From positions 1 to 64,000 of the forward strand of contig JAEUHG010000087.1 in the NCBI GenBank assembly GCA_016795425.1: a DNA stretch of 64,000 nucleotides, written 5' to 3'. The stretch is from Verrucomicrobiales bacterium (GTDB taxonomy: Bacteria > Verrucomicrobiota > Verrucomicrobiia > Limisphaerales > CAIMTB01). This document shows, piece after piece, positions 9,080 to 17,641 of this stretch (its first letter is position 1; each line of letters starts with the position of its first letter). The position numbers and the translations under genes are program-made. Below the pieces are notes generated by a model. It was not told the DNA's origin. It made no database searches and saw only the letters and a list, made by a program, of their open reading frames with translations.

Positions 9080-9991
9080 TCAGCGCATCGGAGCCAGGGC
9101 GGCTTCGGACGGGGCAGTGCGTGTGGAGAGTTCCTCCGACGGCGACCAGCTCCAGGCGGCGTCGAGCCGGCGCAGCCAGGCTTCGATGCCGTCGATGATG
9201 GAATCCGGTGTGGAGGTTCCGGCGGTGATTCCCACGCGATCGGTGGGCTGAAACCAGGCCGCAGACAGATCGGCGGCGGATTGGATGTGGTGCACCCGGG
9301 CGCAGAACCGGGAGCTGGTCGTAACCAGTTCACGTGTGTTGTTGCTTCGGGGGCCGCCCACGACGATGACGATGTCACTTTGCTGGGCGATCTCTTCCGC
9401 CGCCTTCTGACGCTGCTTGGTGGGCAGGCAGACCGTATCGACGAACCTCACCTCCGCCTGGGGGAATTGGCGACGTAAGGCGGTCACCAAGGACTGCACT
9501 CTGGCCAGGGGTTGAGTGGTTTGAGCGGCGACACCGAAGCGGGCACGGGGAGCGAGTCGCCGGATTTCGTCTTCCGAAAGGACCACGTCGAAGTCCTCGA
9601 GATCTTCAGTGAGCCCGAGCACTTCAACGTGGTCGCGCTGTCCGATGATGACGGGGTGGAACCCGGCTCGAACGAGGGCGGCAACGCGATCGTGGGCAAA
9701 GCGAACGAGCGGGCAGGTCGCTTCGAGGACGTGGTGACCCTGGTGGTGGACCTCGCGGAGGCGGGTTTCAGAGGCGCCGTGGGCCGTGATCATGACACGG
9801 TCGGTTTTTACGGATTCGAGTTGGCGCTCGATGCGGACGCCGCGACGTCGGAGGTCTTCGAGCACCGTTTCATTATGAACGAGATCACCAAGGACCGTGA
9901 GTGGGCCTTTGGAAGCTTCGGATTGGGCGAGGGCGATGGCATCGCGGACACCGAAGCACATGCCGAGATGCTGGGCGCGTTGAATGATCAT
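9080..9991 (-). CDS. ispH: 4-hydroxy-3-methylbut-2-enyl diphosphate reductase
   Basis: A 303-aa iron-sulfur enzyme of the last MEP-pathway step, making IPP and DMAPP for isoprenoids (the precursors of carotenoids, quinones and undecaprenol). The three cluster cysteines are present: Cys12 (GMCFGV), Cys93 (EATCPLV) and Cys188 (DTVCLPTKQRQ). Also present are the HxEVxG motif (His121, Glu123), the VGGPRSNNT loop and GITAGTSTPDSII near the C-terminus. Length is normal. The start at 9991 gives the usual short N-terminus. A 15-bp palindrome lies 57 bp upstream of the start, identical to one at the head of the adjacent winged-helix operon, so shared regulation is possible. Confidence 0.95.
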   Translation of the reverse strand: MIIQRAQHLGMCFGVRDAIALAQSEASKGPLTVLGDLVHNETVLEDLRRRGVRIERQLESVKTDRVMITAHGASETRLREVHHQGHHVLEATCPLVRFAHDRVAALVRAGFHPVIIGQRDHVEVLGLTEDLEDFDVVLSEDEIRRLAPRARFGVAAQTTQPLARVQSLVTALRRQFPQAEVRFVDTVCLPTKQRQKAAEEIAQQSDIVIVVGGPRSNNTRELVTTSSRFCARVHHIQSAADLSAAWFQPTDRVGITAGTSTPDSIIDGIEAWLRRLDAAWSWSPSEELSTRTAPSEAALAPMR

Positions 9992-10048
9992 GGTCGGAGA
10001 GGAGGCGTTTGGGGATGGACGGCGAACAGGCAGGGGGAGCGCTATGAT

Positions 10049-10063
10049 CTTTGCATTGCAAAG
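10049..10063. promoter_or_regulatory. 15-bp palindrome CTTTGCATTGCAAAG, copy 1 (candidate operator)
   Basis: CTTTGCA and TGCAAAG form a perfect 7-bp inverted repeat around one central base. The site lies between the winged-helix regulator gene's stop and the ispH start, about 57 bp upstream of ispH. The identical 15-mer occurs again at 11060-11074. The regulator encoded between the two copies is the obvious candidate protein, but binding is inferred. Confidence 0.55.
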
Positions 10064-10104
10064 TTTAAGGGCAGGATTCTCCCGAGGCAGGGGTCGCGAT
10101 CGGA

Positions 10105-10419
10105 CTAGGAGGAGGGGGGGCGGGTTTGGGCGACGATCTGCTCCAGCAGGGCGATGTATTCCGCGAAGGCGCGGCGGCCGGTGGCCGTCAGCGCGTAGCT
10201 GGTGGTGGGGCGACCCCCCTCGAGAGATTTGGTAACACTGGTATACCCGGCTTCCAGCAGGGTGCGGAGGTGTGCCGTAACGTTGCCGTCGGTCATGCGA
10301 AGGGTGTCGCGGATCTCCGTGTAGAGCAGGCTGGGTGTTGCGGCGAGCAGGGACATGATGGCAAGCCGCCCCTTTTCATGGATCACGCGATCCAGTTGCA
10401 GGAAGGGCTCGGGGTTCAC
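10105..10419 (-). CDS. Winged-helix transcriptional regulator
   Basis: A 104-aa DNA-binding protein consisting of a single winged helix-turn-helix of the HTH_34/MarR-ArsR-like class. The recognition region is LLYTEIRDTLRMTDGNVTAHLRTLLEAGY, followed by the wing VTKSLEGGRPTTSYALTATGRRAF. Homologues are usually small repressors encoded with membrane proteins. Its ATG overlaps the stop of the membrane-protein gene by 4 bp (ATGA), so the two are translationally coupled. Identical palindromes flank the pair (10049 and 11060), a layout expected for an autoregulator. No metal- or ligand-binding residues stand out. Confidence 0.85.
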   Translation of the reverse strand: MNPEPFLQLDRVIHEKGRLAIMSLLAATPSLLYTEIRDTLRMTDGNVTAHLRTLLEAGYTSVTKSLEGGRPTTSYALTATGRRAFAEYIALLEQIVAQTRPPSS

Positions 10420-11072
10420 GCGCAGTCGGATCGTTGCTCAGTGAGCGCGAGGTAGATGCCGTAAAGCAGGTGCAACCCACCGAAGACGGCCCCCATCAGC
10501 AGATGGGCCAATCGCAGGGCGGGCATTCCTGCCGCGTGCATGCGCGCATTGACATACAGCAGACAGACAGCGCCAAGGGCCGCGAAGGCCCAGGCGACGA
10601 GTTTGATGCCCCGGGGCATGAAGAAGCCCGCGGCATGCGTGGCGGCGCCGAACAGCAGCATCCAGATGCCTGGCAGCCACCAGGCGTGAAGGGGATCCCG
10701 CCAGGCCGGGAGTCCAACGACCACCGCGGCAATGAGGCCGCCAAACATGGCGGGAAGCATGGCCTGGGCGACGCGCCGGGCCGGGGGTGACCAGAAGGGT
10801 TCGCTCGCTTGGATGGCCTGCCGGCGCATGACGACGAAGGCCACGAGGAAGGCGGCGACGGCGACGGCAGCCCACAACAAGGCAAAGCCGCGGGCCGTGT
10901 CGATATCCGCCCACCAACCGGTGATTCCGGCGACGAGGCCGAGGGCGCCGACGGCAAGGGAGACGGGAGCGAGAGCGCGTCGGTAGAGCGCGGAGCGCTC
11001 CATGAGACTGCGGATGACCTGGATATTCTGGGCGGCCCAGGCGTCGTTCACGCCCCGAGCTTTGCATTGCAA
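10416..11072 (-). CDS. Six-helix membrane protein paired with the winged-helix regulator
   Basis: A 218-aa integral membrane protein. A short N-terminal cytoplasmic helix (IQVIRSLMERSALYRR) precedes about six transmembrane segments (ALAPVSLAVGALGLVAGITGWWA, FALLWAAVAVAAFLVAFVV, MLPAMFGGLIAAVVVGL and others). The MERS-type N-terminal motif recurs in uncharacterised membrane proteins encoded with small HTH regulators. The ATG at 11072 lies inside a 15-bp palindrome. A GTG at 11051 is a real alternative start, and if the palindrome is an operator at the promoter, the GTG becomes more likely. It overlaps the regulator gene by 4 bp. Function unknown. Confidence 0.75.
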   Translation of the reverse strand: MQCKARGVNDAWAAQNIQVIRSLMERSALYRRALAPVSLAVGALGLVAGITGWWADIDTARGFALLWAAVAVAAFLVAFVVMRRQAIQASEPFWSPPARRVAQAMLPAMFGGLIAAVVVGLPAWRDPLHAWWLPGIWMLLFGAATHAAGFFMPRGIKLVAWAFAALGAVCLLYVNARMHAAGMPALRLAHLLMGAVFGGLHLLYGIYLALTEQRSDCA

Positions 11073-11074
11073 AG
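11060..11074. promoter_or_regulatory. 15-bp palindrome CTTTGCATTGCAAAG, copy 2 (candidate operator)
   Basis: This is base-for-base identical to the site at 10049-10063 and located at the very start of the membrane-protein/regulator operon, overlapping the first possible ATG. That position fits an autorepression operator. Confidence 0.55.
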
Positions 11075-11193
11075 CCGCGAAGTCAAGATGGCCTCGGAAC
11101 GGCGAGTGGTCGTGGCGATCACGGGCGCCGGCGCCACCACCCGGAATGTCTCAGGCCCAGGCACTCGCGCCTGCGGGATTCCTCTCTGATGAT

Positions 11194-14100
11194 TCATGGA
11201 CCGAACCTGGGGAGGACACGGTAGAAACGGGCGGCGTTGGTCGCGTTCGGGTCCACCAACGAGCACTCACCGCGGATATCGGCGATACTCGTTGCCAGAT
11301 CGAGCCAACGACCCGGCAGATTGGTGGCGTATTGGGTCAACCACTCCGAGCCAGGTGTGCGGAAGAATGTCAGCGTGAGAAGCCGGTCCCCTTGCGGTCC
11401 AGGTTGCCGAGAAACCAAGGGGCTCGGGCCCGCCTCCAGGACCAGCACCGCGAACGTTTGGGAGGACGTCAACTGCGGGGTGCCGTTGTCGGTAACCGTC
11501 ACCGTGAATCGCACCGTCGTAGGGGTGCGAGCCACGACGGGGCGCCACGAGACGACACCCCGGTCGTCGATCTCGGCGCCGGTGGGAGAGTCGGTGAGCG
11601 AAAAGGCCAGCGCTTGCGCGGGCACGTCGTCGTCTGTGGCATCGACCGCGACGCGGAGGAGGGAGAAATTGGTGCCGACCTGATCGGCAAGGGGTGAGAT
11701 CCTCGGCCGAGTGTTGACCACCTGGAGGGCCAAGTGCTCGCCAGCGCCACTGACCGCCAGGCCCACCTCATTGGAGGGATAGGTGAGTGTCGCGAATCGA
11801 CCCGACCGTTTGGATGCGGTCAGAAATTGGAAACTGGAGTTGGCGGGCGGCGAGAAGCCTTGGGTGAAGGTCACCTCCAACCGGCCGTCGAGGACCACCT
11901 CGTTGCTGACCACGAGTTGGTCGAAGCCGGCCCCCGGTCCGGTTCCCCCAATCTCCACCGCGAGCGTCCCGGTGGCGGTCTGGGTGTAGTTGCCGGCGAT
12001 GACGAGCTGCCCTGGGGAATTACCCGGGCTGATGATGCCGCCATTGCTCACGTCGCCGGAGATGAGTCCACGACCTCCGAGTCGGCCGCCGCGAATCTGC
12101 AGCGGCGCGACGCTGGAGAGGTTTCCGCCGTTCAGTTGTGTGACGCCTTCCTCCTGGGCAAAACCGCGGCTGAAACTGAGCGTACCCGCCTGAATCTCCA
12201 CGGTGCCGGTATTCGTGAACTGGACGTTCAGGGAGGCCGTAGCGGCGCCCCCGATCTTCCTCAGCAGACCGGCGTTGAGGATCGCGCTGGTGTCCGTTTG
12301 GGCGACGATATCGCCATCGGATGCCACGTCGAAGACGGCTCCCGGCGCGTTCGAGATAACGGCTCCTCCGCCCAGGGTCAGCATGCCATTCGCGCGGTTC
12401 GTCCAGAAACCCGTGCCCTGGTTGACCAGGGTGCGACCGATGATCTGGACGCTGCCGAGCAGCGCCAGTTGACCGTGGGCGAAGACCTCGTTGGTTCCGG
12501 ACAAAGTGGAGCCGGCGTCCAAGACCAGCGGGCCACTCACGGAGATGGTGTTCGAGCCGCCGATCTTGCCGAACGGCCCGACCGTGAGGGCGGCGGGCGC
12601 GAGGATTCCGGTTCCGTTGAAGTTGGCCGTGCCCCCCAGGATGTTCACCGCGTTGCTGGCACAGTGGTATTCGCCGGTGATGTTCGCGGTTCCCGCGGTA
12701 TAGGTGTGCGTTCCGCGGAGATGGACCAGCCCGGCGAGGTTCGCGGTCGCGCCGCTGACGAGAAAATCGCCCTCTCCCGTCAGGCTCGATTCCGGAGGCA
12801 GGTCGTAGGTGCCTCCCCCCAGATTCAACTGCGCGCCGGCAGCAACCCTCATCTCCCCCAGGTTGGTGCTGCCTCCGGAAAACAGGAGACTGCCCGAATC
12901 GATTTCGACCGTGCCTCGGTTGTCGAAGAGGGCACCCATTCGAACTTCATTCGTGTCTCCTCCGCGGCGGAACGCGCCATGATTAAGGAACAGGCCTGCC
13001 CTGGTTCCCGAACCAGCGAGAGCCCCGGGGCCAGAGCATTCGAACGTCGCGCCCACCGCATTGGAGATGATCGCCCCCCCGCTCAGGGTCAGGGAGCCGG
13101 CTCCGAGGTTGGTCCAGCGCGCCGCGGCGTTGTTGACGAGCATCTTGCCGTCCAGCACTGCGCTCCCGGAAATGAGCAAGCCACCGTTGGCCTGGACCGT
13201 GCCGCTGCCGCAAAGGACGGAACTACCGCCCCACGTCATGGGACCGCTGACCGTCACGTCGTTGGAGCCGGTCAGCAAGCCGAAGCGGCCCAAGTTGAGT
13301 TCTGCCGGTACGATCTTCCCGGTTCCGTTGAGATGGACCGCGCTGTCGGCGATGGTGAGGCGGTTGTTCACGCAGCGATAATCGCCGGTGACGCGCACCG
13401 TGCCCGCGTTGAACGTATGGTCGCCGCTCAGGTCCACCGATCCGGCCAGCTGGATGTTGGTGCCGGCGAATCCATTGACGGTGAGGTTGCCAGCGCCCGT
13501 AAGGACTGACGCGGCGGTGAAGGTCGGCGAGCCGCCGAGTTCCAGGGTGGCCCCGCCCGAAACGCTCACGGTGCTCAGGTTGGTCCCGCCGCTGTTGAGG
13601 CTGAGGGTGCCTGTCTGAACCTCAACCGTGCCACTGTTGTGGAAGGGGACGAAAAGCCTGGTCGACCGGGTGCCTCCCATCTTTCGGAAGAGGCCGGTAT
13701 TGGAAATCTGGTGGGTGCCGGTTCCGCTGTCCATCTGGCCGTCCCCGATGCAGTCGAACGTCCCGGTCGCGGTGTTCGAAAGCAGAGCGCCGTCGTGGAA
13801 GGAAATTGTGCCGTCACCCGTCCAAGTTGCGGCGCCGGAGTTCACGAGCGCCTTTCCCTCGACCACCTTGCCGGTCAGGTTCGCCGCGCCGCCGATCTTC
13901 ATGCCGCCCCTGGCGGTGATCGTGCCGGCGCCTCGCAGCGAACCCGCCTCCCAAATGAACGGACCCGCGAGGTCCAGGTTGCCACTGCCGGCAAGGGTGC
14001 AGAAACCGTTGGCGAAGTAGAAACTGTCGATGCTCAGGTTCACATGGTTCGTGATGACATAGATGCCGTTGTTGGTTACCGCCGCGCTCGAACCGTCGGG

Positions 14101-17100
14101 CACCTGCTGATTGCTCCAGTTGAACGCGCTGTTCCAGTCGCCGCCCAGGGTATTGGTCCACACGCTGGCGGAGACGTCCAAGGCAGACTGGTGCATCAGG
14201 ACGACGTCGTTGCCGTCGCCGCCCTGGTAGCTGATGCGAAAGGGTTCGCCCGTGATGAACAAGGACGCGTCCTCCGCCAGACCGACGAAAGCGCCCGCCA
14301 CGGGATCGGCGCCGTCGTTCTCGATGATCATGAACTGATCCCCGGTGCCCGAAGCGAATCCAAGGCTGGCGCTGAGTTTGATACGGGATAAATCGACTGT
14401 CCCACGGACCCTGACTTGGTCGTACCCCGTGCCCGGTTGGGAGCCGTTGAGCTGGACCTGCAGCGTGCCACTGCCCGCGGCCCCCGCGCTCAGGTTGCCG
14501 CAGGTGAGGATCGAGGGCGTGCTGCGGGGGGCGACGGTGGCTAGGCTGCTCGATATCACGACAGGTCCTACGATGCCCGCACCTAGAAGCGTTCCTGCGT
14601 TGATTCGGACTAGGCTTTGGGCTTGCGATCCCTCCACCTGCAGTCGCCCGTCGAGAACGGTCGTGTCCCCGGCATAGGTGTTGGCGCCAGAGAGCACCAA
14701 AGTGCCCGCGCCTGACTTTTCGAGGCCCGCCTGCGTGGAGGTTTGGCTGATCACGGCGCTAACCGTGGCATCCGGCAGGCCCAAGAGATTCGGAGACTTG
14801 GAGACCATGAAGCGATGGGGGCCCGGATCCAGACCGAGGCGTCCGACGATGAGCGGGCTTCCCAGCAGACTTGGATGGGCAACGACATCACCGCCAACGG
14901 GAAGCACCAGGATGCCCGCACCCGTCTGCACACTTCCGCCCCCATTGAAGGTCAGCGGCGGACGACCTTCGAGGGCCGCCACGTCAAACGTTTCGGTGGC
15001 GCCATTCAGATCCCACAGACCGCCTCGGTGGATCGTCACGCTCCCGCCGATGGCGAAACTCGAGCGGTGCTCGACTCGGGCGGTCGTATTCAGGCTGCCA
15101 CCGCCAATAATCAAATGTGAGGGCACCGAAAGGACCCCGGTTGGTTTGGCAAGGTCGAGGACCCCCTGCTGGACGATCGTAGCGCCGCGGTAAGAATTGC
15201 GCGCTTCCCCCCGCAGGACCAGGCGCCCGCTGCCCAGCTTGGTCAAGTCGCCGACGCCGCTGAGGTTGTTCACCTGGACTCGGCTGTTCGTGCCATCCGC
15301 GCGGATGGCAGCCGAACCGCTCAACGCGATGTCGGCATTGATCCAGACGTCTGCTCCGCTGACGAGCGCACCCCTGATGCCGCCGACTCCTGAGCCGGCG
15401 ATCGTGAATGGCTCGAGCAACTGCTCCGCCTGGATGCCGAACGCCACCGTGGCGCCATTCTCGACCCACGTGCCTTGCGTGGTGGCACCCAGCGCGCTGT
15501 TGTTCAGGACCCCTAAGGTGCCGGCACTGACGAGGGTTTCGCCCGAATAGGTGTTCGCCCGGTGAAAATCCAACTGTCCGTCACCCAACTTCTCGAGACG
15601 GGTCCCTGCGACGGCCTCCGAAATGGCGGCGTTGATCGACAGGTCCGGCATGGCCGGGCCGTCCTCGACCGTGAACGTCGTTGCTGGGAAACCGTCGAGT
15701 CTTACCTGACCATCGATGACCGCGGGCGTTTCCGTCGGATCAACCTTCACTCGGATCACTTTCAGTTGGCCCGAGCCGGTGCTCACGTGGCCGCCGCGAA
15801 GGGTCACGTTCACCCAGGTGGCGTCGCGTCCATTCAAGGTGGCCACGGCATTGGAATGCAGCGTCACATTCTGAAGCAGGTGATTGAACGAGTTCTCCCA
15901 GCGGATCTCGCATCGCGGACTGAATCCCCCTCCAATGATCAGCGGTCCGAAGAACGGGCGTTCTTCGAAGACCGTCAACAACTCGCAAAGCACGCGAGTC
16001 GTGCCCGTATAGGTGAAGGGTTGCTGAGCCGAGTCATTGCGGCCGAACTCGTGTCGGGCGCCGAGGAACTCGAGGCCGCCCGGGCCGGTGATCGGGCCTT
16101 TCAACCGCAAGAGGCCGGTTGAGTTTACGACGAGATTGGTCTCGAGCTGAATGGGGCCAAGCCATGCTCCGGTGCCGATGCAGGTGAGCAACGAGCCGAC
16201 CGTATTTGCCGTGATGGACCGTGTGCCGCGCACGAACAGCGTTTCGCCGGCTATCTGAGTGTCGCGAAGCGTCACGGTTCCGCCCTCGAGCACGAGCCCG
16301 CCGGTGGTTGCGCCGAGTGCTTGCGGACTTTGAATCTCCACCACGCCTTCACGCACGGAAACCGCTCCACCGAACGCATTGAACGTTCTCAACACGAGCT
16401 TCGCATTGCCGTCCTTGATGAGGCTTCCTGGGCCACTGAGGCGGACGCTGAGATCCAGTCCCTCGCCGCCCAACGGGTTGTTCAGGTGGAAGAGGTGTGG
16501 ACCTTCGGACAACGCGAGCGTTCCCCGGATCGTTGGCATCACTCCATTCTCGTTAAACACGGAAGTCGTGAGGTCGCCGCGCAGTGTCAAGGTGGCGAAG
16601 TCGGTCTCCACCAAGGTGGGGTCGGCGTCCGCGTGCAGGGTCGTGAGGACCAGGCTGCCGATGGTTTCCGCGTGCCGATTGAGCAGCAGACGTCCGCCGC
16701 CCTTGATGCTCACCACCGCGTCGTCACCGATTTGTTCGGGGCGCTGGAGGCTGACCGTGCAACCTTCCGCGATGTTGAGACCGTTGGGAGCGACCACTCC
16801 ACCCGCTTTGTCGAAGGAAACACGACAAGGCCGCGCGTTGGGCAGGGCCAGCACCGACAATGCTCCTGAAAAGGTGTTGGCTCTGGCCCCGCCGAACACC
16901 GCCACCAGGGTGGTGTCGATGTCGCCATTCACGACGTAGAGTTGGCCCTGTCCCGTGATCTCCGACGCCACGTCAAACGCTCCGATGTTTTCCCGGTAAA
17001 GCTCGAGTTTGTGTCCATTGAGATCCAGAGCCCCTTTCAGGAAGAACTTCATCTCGACGTCCGGATCTCCAATAGCTCGGAACGACACGTCCCCGCCGAG

Positions 17101-17574
17101 GCGCAGAGGGCAGTTGAGATGAATCCGTTGGTCGAAGAAACCGTCGGCGTAGATGCTCTTGGTGATGGTGATCAGACCTCCATCCACCACCCAGTCGGTT
17201 CCGGTGAGGGTGGCAGCCGGATCGAAGTGGATCGTACCCAGGGTAGCGTCGCCGAGGTCGTTGATCATTTCGGTCGGCGTGGTGTCCAGGATATTCCCCT
17301 TGGTAAAGCGGAGATCGTCGCCCGGTTGGGGCGCGCCTCGTGGACTCCAATTATCCGGATCGGCCCAATGGCGCCCGTCACCCCCGGCAGTCCAGAGGCG
17401 CAATCCCGCCTGCAGAACGGGTGCGAAACCCGTCAGCAGCCCACCAAGCAGGGCGCCTCTGAACCAGAGCCTGCAACCGCGTGACCAGAACGTGGATTTC
17501 GTGCGCGCTATGGATAGGCCTGACAGACGTCTTTTCACGTCTCTGGTAAGCCGAACACGGCGGAGTTCTTTCAA
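11194..17574 (-). CDS. Giant secreted protein with autotransporter-associated beta-strand repeats
   Basis: A 2126-aa exported protein. The start is a TTG at 17574, followed by a long N-region and a signal-like helix (FRGALLGGLLTGFAPVLQAG, about residues 38-57). Many passenger-type repeats follow (GAGTLVLSGANTYAGDTTVLDGRLQV-like units), typical of PATR repeats that form a long beta-helix. About residues 1140-1850 hold three larger LTG/SGA repeat blocks. Near the C-terminus are an Ig/cadherin-like domain (ISPLADQVGTNFSLLRVAV...) and a short terminal domain (LTFFRTPGSEWLTQYATNLPG). No outer-membrane beta-barrel is visible, so despite the repeats it is not a classical type V autotransporter. It follows the kinase and ECF sigma genes on the same strand. 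Confidence 0.85.
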   Translation of the reverse strand: MKELRRVRLTRDVKRRLSGLSIARTKSTFWSRGCRLWFRGALLGGLLTGFAPVLQAGLRLWTAGGDGRHWADPDNWSPRGAPQPGDDLRFTKGNILDTTPTEMINDLGDATLGTIHFDPAATLTGTDWVVDGGLITITKSIYADGFFDQRIHLNCPLRLGGDVSFRAIGDPDVEMKFFLKGALDLNGHKLELYRENIGAFDVASEITGQGQLYVVNGDIDTTLVAVFGGARANTFSGALSVLALPNARPCRVSFDKAGGVVAPNGLNIAEGCTVSLQRPEQIGDDAVVSIKGGGRLLLNRHAETIGSLVLTTLHADADPTLVETDFATLTLRGDLTTSVFNENGVMPTIRGTLALSEGPHLFHLNNPLGGEGLDLSVRLSGPGSLIKDGNAKLVLRTFNAFGGAVSVREGVVEIQSPQALGATTGGLVLEGGTVTLRDTQIAGETLFVRGTRSITANTVGSLLTCIGTGAWLGPIQLETNLVVNSTGLLRLKGPITGPGGLEFLGARHEFGRNDSAQQPFTYTGTTRVLCELLTVFEERPFFGPLIIGGGFSPRCEIRWENSFNHLLQNVTLHSNAVATLNGRDATWVNVTLRGGHVSTGSGQLKVIRVKVDPTETPAVIDGQVRLDGFPATTFTVEDGPAMPDLSINAAISEAVAGTRLEKLGDGQLDFHRANTYSGETLVSAGTLGVLNNSALGATTQGTWVENGATVAFGIQAEQLLEPFTIAGSGVGGIRGALVSGADVWINADIALSGSAAIRADGTNSRVQVNNLSGVGDLTKLGSGRLVLRGEARNSYRGATIVQQGVLDLAKPTGVLSVPSHLIIGGGSLNTTARVEHRSSFAIGGSVTIHRGGLWDLNGATETFDVAALEGRPPLTFNGGGSVQTGAGILVLPVGGDVVAHPSLLGSPLIVGRLGLDPGPHRFMVSKSPNLLGLPDATVSAVISQTSTQAGLEKSGAGTLVLSGANTYAGDTTVLDGRLQVEGSQAQSLVRINAGTLLGAGIVGPVVISSSLATVAPRSTPSILTCGNLSAGAAGSGTLQVQLNGSQPGTGYDQVRVRGTVDLSRIKLSASLGFASGTGDQFMIIENDGADPVAGAFVGLAEDASLFITGEPFRISYQGGDGNDVVLMHQSALDVSASVWTNTLGGDWNSAFNWSNQQVPDGSSAAVTNNGIYVITNHVNLSIDSFYFANGFCTLAGSGNLDLAGPFIWEAGSLRGAGTITARGGMKIGGAANLTGKVVEGKALVNSGAATWTGDGTISFHDGALLSNTATGTFDCIGDGQMDSGTGTHQISNTGLFRKMGGTRSTRLFVPFHNSGTVEVQTGTLSLNSGGTNLSTVSVSGGATLELGGSPTFTAASVLTGAGNLTVNGFAGTNIQLAGSVDLSGDHTFNAGTVRVTGDYRCVNNRLTIADSAVHLNGTGKIVPAELNLGRFGLLTGSNDVTVSGPMTWGGSSVLCGSGTVQANGGLLISGSAVLDGKMLVNNAAARWTNLGAGSLTLSGGAIISNAVGATFECSGPGALAGSGTRAGLFLNHGAFRRGGDTNEVRMGALFDNRGTVEIDSGSLLFSGGSTNLGEMRVAAGAQLNLGGGTYDLPPESSLTGEGDFLVSGATANLAGLVHLRGTHTYTAGTANITGEYHCASNAVNILGGTANFNGTGILAPAALTVGPFGKIGGSNTISVSGPLVLDAGSTLSGTNEVFAHGQLALLGSVQIIGRTLVNQGTGFWTNRANGMLTLGGGAVISNAPGAVFDVASDGDIVAQTDTSAILNAGLLRKIGGAATASLNVQFTNTGTVEIQAGTLSFSRGFAQEEGVTQLNGGNLSSVAPLQIRGGRLGGRGLISGDVSNGGIISPGNSPGQLVIAGNYTQTATGTLAVEIGGTGPGAGFDQLVVSNEVVLDGRLEVTFTQGFSPPANSSFQFLTASKRSGRFATLTYPSNEVGLAVSGAGEHLALQVVNTRPRISPLADQVGTNFSLLRVAVDATDDDVPAQALAFSLTDSPTGAEIDDRGVVSWRPVVARTPTTVRFTVTVTDNGTPQLTSSQTFAVLVLEAGPSPLVSRQPGPQGDRLLTLTFFRTPGSEWLTQYATNLPGRWLDLATSIADIRGECSLVDPNATNAARFYRVLPRFGP

Positions 17575-17587
17575 AAAAAATCCGCCG
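17558..17587 (-). promoter_or_regulatory. Inverted repeat straddling the start codon of the giant repeat protein
   Basis: CGGCGGA (17558-17564) and TCCGCCG (17581-17587) are perfect 7-bp complements. They enclose an A8 run and the TTG start codon. In the mRNA this would put the start codon in the loop of a GC-rich hairpin, with no clear Shine-Dalgarno sequence nearby. It may control translation, or it may mean the true start is a downstream GTG (17556 or 17538). Confidence 0.35.
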
Positions 17588-17641
17588 AAATGGGTTTTGA
17601 AAGCGAAGGATCGGATCGCCCATCGACCCTCTCCTCGGGCG

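Noticed and set aside
11734..13509. 591-codon open frame opposite the giant repeat protein
   Set aside because: It is an antisense shadow of a repeat-containing gene; the translation lacks any recognisable fold.
17573..17580. A8 run as a programmed frameshift site
   Set aside because: It lies at or before the start codon, so slippage there would not join two coding frames.
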